A stretch of 10,353 nt of DNA. It comes from Candidatus Fermentibacterales bacterium. GTDB taxonomy: Bacteria; Fermentibacterota; Fermentibacteria; Fermentibacterales; JAFGKQ01. The notes beneath the pieces were generated by a model, which saw nothing but the letters and a program-made list of their open reading frames with translations, was not told the DNA's origin and did not search any database. The stretch is taken from the NCBI GenBank assembly GCA_016928495.1, contig JAFGKQ010000211.1:1-10353 (forward strand), given 5' to 3'. The position numbers and the translations under genes are program-made. Below are positions 7,231 through 10,353 of the stretch, one piece after another. Within the stretch, counting starts at the first letter, position 1; every line of letters begins with the position of its first letter.

Positions 7231-8595
7231 ATGAGCGTTTCGCACGTATTCATCGCTCACTCATCGGAGGACCAGAGCATAGCCTCGAGGATCCTGGAGG
7301 TGCTCGAGGCGGAGGGCGTGCGCTGCTGGATAGCCCCTCGCGACATACCTCTCGGGACCCAGTGGGCGGAGGCCATTCTGGATGCCATAGAGGCCTCATC
7401 GGCCCTTCTCCTGGTCTTCTCGGCCGGATCCAACGACTCCCCGCAGGTGCTCCGCGAGGTGGAGAGAGCCGTCAGCAAGCGGGTGCCCATCTTCCCTGTG
7501 AAGATCGACCAGACCGAGCCCTGCAGGGCCATGGAGTACTACCTCAGCAGCCATCAGTGGAAACAGCTTTTCCCAGGGCGCATCGAGGACAGGTTGTCCG
7601 AGCTGCTTCCATCGATGAAGGCCCAGCTCGGGATGGACGTCATCGAGAGGGCAATGGACGGGACCGCTCGGACGCACGAGGCCCCGGAGAAGCCGCGGCG
7701 ACGACTCGGCTGGGCCCTGCTCGCGATCCCGGCCGCAGCCCTGATCGCTATCCTGGCGCTAGGTGTTCCATGGCTCGGACGCGAGACTGGAGGGACCGGG
7801 CCCGACGCCGTTCCCGACACCGCTCTGACTCCTGAGCCGGTTGTCTCCTCCGGCACGGGCCCGTGCGAGGGGCCTGTGGAGGGCATGGTCTTCGCCCGGG
7901 TTCCCGGAGGGGAGTTCCTGATGGGCTCCCCCGGGTCGGAGCGCGGGCGCGACGAGGACGAGGGACCCCTCCATACGGTGACGGTAGGCCCCTGTCAGAT
8001 CATGACCACGGAGGTCACCCAGGGCACATGGGAGGCCGTCATGGGCGACAACCCGGCGGAGCACGCCGGGTCCGAGTACCCGGTCGAGCAGGTTTCCTGG
8101 TCGGACTGCTTGGCGTTCACCGACTCGCTGGATGCACTGGACCCGGGCCATGACTACCGGCTGCCGAGCGAGGCCGAGTGGGAGTATGCCTGCAGGGCGG
8201 GCAGCTCCACCCGGTTCTTCTGGGGGGAGGACACCCTCGAGGTGGAGATCGGCGACTTCTGCTGGTACGAGGGCAACTCGGGAGAGGAGACCCATGCCGT
8301 AGCGTTCAGGGAGCCGAATCCCTGGGGTCTCTTCGACATGTCGGGCAACGTCCTGGAGTGGTGTCAGGACTGCTACCAGCCGGGCTACGCCGGGGCGCCG
8401 GAGGACGGGTCCGCATGGACTCCGCCCGGCGCCGACTCCCTCCGTGTGGTCAGGGGTGGGAGCTCGAGGAACAGCCCTGCAGGCTGCAGGTCCGCCTGGA
8501 GGAGCTCCTATCCGTCTGGCGGGAGCTCACCGGGCATCGGTTTCCGCGTGGTCAGGACGGAGAGAGACTCCCCCGGGGGATCCTGGCTGCGCTAA
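7231..8595 (+). CDS. TIR domain - transmembrane helix - SUMF1 (FGE-like) domain protein
   Basis: The protein is 454 residues. ATG 7231 places the TIR domain at the N-terminus as usual; a possible in-frame ATG at 7180 would overlap the previous gene. Residues 4-125 are a TIR domain: VFIAHSSEDQ.IA..I...LE..G, BB-loop APRDIPLG at 35-42, W..AILDAIEASSALLLVFS, and REVERAV..RVPIFPV, where E76 lies at the position of the catalytic Glu of NAD-cleaving TIR enzymes such as SARM1. A basic stretch (KPRRR) precedes a single hydrophobic helix at about 159-181, so the TIR should face the cytoplasm. Residues about 214-443 are a SUMF1/FGE-type domain: GEFLMGS, VTQGTW..VMGDNP, VSWSDCLAF, YRLPSEAEWEYACRAG, WGLFDMSGNVLEWC and RVVRGGSS...C419-RSAWRSS..GFRVV. 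Authentic formylglycine enzymes carry two catalytic Cys after RGGS; only the second (C419) is kept and the first is Asn. It is therefore probably a binding or sensor version. Downstream NADase signalling is inference. Confidence 0.85.
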   Translation: MSVSHVFIAHSSEDQSIASRILEVLEAEGVRCWIAPRDIPLGTQWAEAILDAIEASSALLLVFSAGSNDSPQVLREVERAVSKRVPIFPVKIDQTEPCRAMEYYLSSHQWKQLFPGRIEDRLSELLPSMKAQLGMDVIERAMDGTARTHEAPEKPRRRLGWALLAIPAAALIAILALGVPWLGRETGGTGPDAVPDTALTPEPVVSSGTGPCEGPVEGMVFARVPGGEFLMGSPGSERGRDEDEGPLHTVTVGPCQIMTTEVTQGTWEAVMGDNPAEHAGSEYPVEQVSWSDCLAFTDSLDALDPGHDYRLPSEAEWEYACRAGSSTRFFWGEDTLEVEIGDFCWYEGNSGEETHAVAFREPNPWGLFDMSGNVLEWCQDCYQPGYAGAPEDGSAWTPPGADSLRVVRGGSSRNSPAGCRSAWRSSYPSGGSSPGIGFRVVRTERDSPGGSWLR

Positions 8596-9506
8596 GGGTA
8601 GTGCAGAACGGGATGCCCGCTCATCGCAAGACCGTCTGGCGCGGGCTGGCCGGAAAGGGGTGACGATAGCGCGATCGCCTCTGCCAGCCTGACATCGAGC
8701 AGCTGCTGGATGACCGGCAGGCCGAGTCGTCTGGATTGCCGTGCTCCGATCTTCCTGACGAGGATCAGTCTGCTGCCGTCGCTCGAGATCTGGCGCGATC
8801 CCGGGCCGATCCCGTGCCTGGAGCAGGCCGAGGCAATGTGGGCCGCGCAGGGGCCGAACTCGAGCCTCTGCCCCGAGCCACCGCAGGTGAACCTGGGCAG
8901 CTCCACCTCCATCTCGGTCCTGATCTCCATGGATGAGCGCAATCCGAGACCGCTGCCAGGGACGAAGCTCAGACTGCTGGAGAGCTTCCTCCCCGACCTC
9001 GTTCCCTCGAGTCTGCTCACCGCCTGCCACTTCGAGCTGGAACCCGCGAGCCCCATGGCGATGCCTTCCGTGATGGACGCGGGAGCTCCCGGCCTCAGAC
9101 CGGTTGGGCCGAGCCTCGCTTCGACGACCGGCACGGACCACCTGAGCAGGTTGAGCATCATCACCAGGCCCAGCAGGGCGATAACCGGATACGCCAGGGC
9201 TATGCTCGAGCGTGTGCCATCCCCGAGAGCGCTATCCGGGTCCCCGAAGAGCACTGCGAGCGCCAGCAGCATGGCGATCGCCGACCCATACGAGAGCAGG
9301 ACGGTCCTTCGCCATGCGGACTCGCGCTCGGCGATGCGCCTGCGCGCTTCCGCGTCGAGCGGGTAGCCGCTGCCCTCCGGCGCACGCAACTCCCCGGACA
9401 GCCTCTCGAGCTCGGCGATCAACCTCCCGGTTCTTGCCAGATGCGCCCTGTAGCCGACGATTCCGGCCAGAAGGAGCGCCATCGCTGCGGCTAGTGGAAC
9501 TGCCAT
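8592..9506 (-). CDS. Three-helix membrane protein of unknown function
   Basis: The protein is 304 residues, starting at ATG 9506 with GGTGAG eight bases upstream. I do not recognise the family. A hydrophobic segment at 2-19 (signal anchor) is followed by a charged helical stretch at about 22-66 (RLIAELERLSGEL, RRRIAERESAWRR) that may be a coiled coil, then two hydrophobic helices at about 68-88 and 100-121. The remaining 180 residues are soluble: an RLEGTRSGRKL segment, a MEIRTEMEVELPRF beta-like run, two nearby cysteines (C208, C220), a DGSRLILVRK strand, and a final LLDVRLAEAIAL helix before a Pro-rich tail. The spacing of G..SGR.. and ..LVR.. recalls small bacterial beta domains seen in other membrane proteins, but I would not name one. 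Its stop TAG and the stop TAA of the convergent TIR-SUMF1 gene share bases 8592-8595. It is the nearest downstream gene of the alkaline phosphatase on the same strand but lies 120 bp away, so co-transcription is uncertain. Confidence 0.65.
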   Translation of the reverse strand: MAVPLAAAMALLLAGIVGYRAHLARTGRLIAELERLSGELRAPEGSGYPLDAEARRRIAERESAWRRTVLLSYGSAIAMLLALAVLFGDPDSALGDGTRSSIALAYPVIALLGLVMMLNLLRWSVPVVEARLGPTGLRPGAPASITEGIAMGLAGSSSKWQAVSRLEGTRSGRKLSSSLSFVPGSGLGLRSSMEIRTEMEVELPRFTCGGSGQRLEFGPCAAHIASACSRHGIGPGSRQISSDGSRLILVRKIGARQSRRLGLPVIQQLLDVRLAEAIALSSPLSGQPAPDGLAMSGHPVLHYP

Positions 9507-9514
9507 GACCGAAA

Positions 9515-9520
9515 CTCACC
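9515..9520 (-). promoter_or_regulatory. Ribosome binding site GGTGAG of the three-helix membrane protein
   Basis: On the minus strand GGTGAG lies eight bases before ATG 9506, a normal spacing that supports this start. Confidence 0.45.
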
Positions 9521-9579
9521 GCCCGTCTCACCGTGCAGGTTCGTCCGTTGCCCAACACGGTGAAGATGCCGGACCGTTG

Positions 9580-9605
9580 TTAACCCCGTATTGCTGCCGG
9601 GTTAA
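9580..9605. other. Imperfect inverted repeat TTAACCCCG / CGGGTTAA
   Basis: The arms are 9580-9588 and 9598-9605 with a 9-base loop and one extra C in the left arm. It lies about 20 bp past the stop of the alkaline-phosphatase-like gene, where a terminator would be expected, but no T-run follows on either strand. It could also be an operator for the next minus-strand gene. The flanking 120-bp gap (9507-9626) is visibly more AT-rich than the coding sequence and holds no other feature I can support. Confidence 0.3.
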
Positions 9606-9626
9606 GTGTGGGCTATCGACCGCATC

Positions 9627-10353
9627 TCAGGGAAGGGGGGTCAGGAAGTACTCCCGGGAGCCGGTCAGCGGCTCCATGCCGCCCAGTCCGGTGTCGTACC
9701 CGAGCGCCGGGTCGAAATCCACGGGGTCCCAGGCCGGTGCCCCGGCCAGTCTGGCATACCTGTCGTAGGTATCGATATCCCAGGTCGTGCACCAGTTCCT
9801 GTAGGGGAACAGGGAGTCGGAGTGCCATGCGAGCGAGTGGTCGTCGCCGTAGAGGTAGAGGCTGGCCGCCCTCTCGTGCTCGAGGTTCATCCCGTCACCG
9901 ATGACCAGGATCAGGTGCCGGACCGGCTCTCCGTCCAGGTCCGCACAGCCCGCCAGGACCCGGAAGACGTGAGTGTTGTCCAGGAGCTCCCCGCTAGCGG
10001 GTGCGGGAGGCAGGCCCTCCAGCGATCGCAGGAGCTCGAGCGCTCTCACCGGTCCCCTTGCAGCGATCGTCACCAGCTCGTTCGTGTGCTCGCAGCAGCC
10101 GTAGCTCACATCGCCGTCCGGGTAGGACCAGTTCTCGCCGTCCCATTCCATTGCCGGCAGCATGCCCCTGGCCGGTATGCGTTCGGGATCGAGCCTCATG
10201 AAGCTGTTCGAGTGGTCCGAGGTCACGATGAGCAGAGTGTTGTCCCAGGCCAGCGCGCTCGAGCTGTCGACGTAGCTCAGCACCGAGCGGACCGCCTGCT
10301 CGAGGTCCCACATGGCGGCGATCATCCAGGCGTAGTCGTTGCCATGGTTCGCC
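9627..10353 (-). CDS. Alkaline phosphatase (5' end outside window) with a second N-terminal-type segment at its C-terminus
   Basis: Reading from the window edge, the frame opens with A-N-H-G-N-D-Y-A-W and continues into WDLEQAVRSVLSYVD, then NTLLIVTSDH (Asp at 10217-10215, His at 10214-10212), then EHTNELVTIAARGP (His at 10088-10086), and DNTHVFRVLAG. These correspond to the C-terminal half of E. coli-type alkaline phosphatase, with the counterparts of metal ligands H331, D369, H370 and H412 all present. The enzyme hydrolyses phosphomonoesters, normally in the periplasm. Family members normally end here. This one instead continues with RHLILVIGDGM (Asp at 9896-9894), which is the beginning of the alkaline phosphatase fold and carries the D51-type metal ligand, then about 85 residues typical of the stretch before the nucleophile (T..WDIDTYDRYA, FDPALGYDTGLGG, EYFLTPLP). 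It stops before the TDSA-type nucleophile motif. It is either a circular permutation or a tandem fusion with a truncated second copy. Confidence 0.8.
   Translation of the reverse strand, partial: ANHGNDYAWMIAAMWDLEQAVRSVLSYVDSSSALAWDNTLLIVTSDHSNSFMRLDPERIPARGMLPAMEWDGENWSYPDGDVSYGCCEHTNELVTIAARGPVRALELLRSLEGLPPAPASGELLDNTHVFRVLAGCADLDGEPVRHLILVIGDGMNLEHERAASLYLYGDDHSLAWHSDSLFPYRNWCTTWDIDTYDRYARLAGAPAWDPVDFDPALGYDTGLGGMEPLTGSREYFLTPLP

Noticed and set aside
7870-8560. Functional formylglycine-generating sulfatase activator
   Set aside because: The first of the two catalytic cysteines after RGGS is replaced by Asn, and no sulfatase gene is nearby, so enzyme activity is not supported.
1-10353. 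tRNA, rRNA, CRISPR array or insertion sequence
   Set aside because: I saw no regularly spaced repeats, transposase motifs or recognisable structural RNA by reading both strands; small RNAs cannot be excluded by eye.

Overview
The window is a gene-dense, high-GC bacterial segment with seven substantial genes and two partial ends. An envelope-type gene with a C-terminal barrel-like domain ending in Phe, several secretion signals and a YidD homologue point to a diderm (Gram-negative) bacterium. Arginine is very often written AGG/AGA and isoleucine sometimes ATA despite the high GC, and this looks uniform across the genes, so I see no compositional island. I cannot name the taxon; the mix of a TIR-SUMF1 protein, envelope repeat proteins and unfamiliar multidomain enzymes would fit a poorly sampled lineage, possibly FCB-related, but that is a guess.

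Layout. (1) Plus strand, 1-4045: the 3' part of an enolase-like gene that stops where the enolase barrel should begin, overlapped by 8 bp by a 1181-residue protein. That protein has about 640 residues of unrecognised helical sequence, then the ATP-grasp and phosphohistidine domains of the PPDK/PEP synthase family, and ends without the PEP/pyruvate-binding barrel. (2) Minus strand, 5340-4064: a YidD-domain protein with an N-terminal membrane or lipoprotein signal, overlapping a secreted TPR-like protein with a C-terminal PGSGQ-type membrane domain. (3) Plus strand, 5397-8595: a secreted protein with three Ig-like (KNH/Kre9-like) repeats, a PPC-like beta domain and a predicted outer-membrane barrel, followed 37 bp later by a TIR-transmembrane-SUMF1 protein. 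(4) Minus strand, 9506-8592: an unrecognised three-helix membrane protein. (5) Minus strand, 10353-9627: the end of an alkaline phosphatase in which the family's N-terminal IGDGM segment appears after its C-terminal end.

How the genes may work together. The enolase-like and dikinase-like genes look translationally coupled, and each keeps only part of a PEP-metabolism enzyme; together they are the best candidate here for an undescribed system, probably a phosphotransfer to an unknown acceptor or a regulatory module. The barrel and TIR-SUMF1 genes form a likely two-gene operon linking the outer envelope to a cytoplasmic TIR domain. The YidD/TPR pair looks like an envelope-assembly accessory unit. 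The three groups are separated by strand switches and need not be functionally related. No rRNA, tRNA, CRISPR array, insertion sequence or convincing terminator was seen; the longest non-coding gaps are about 120 bp (9507-9626) and 56 bp (5341-5396).
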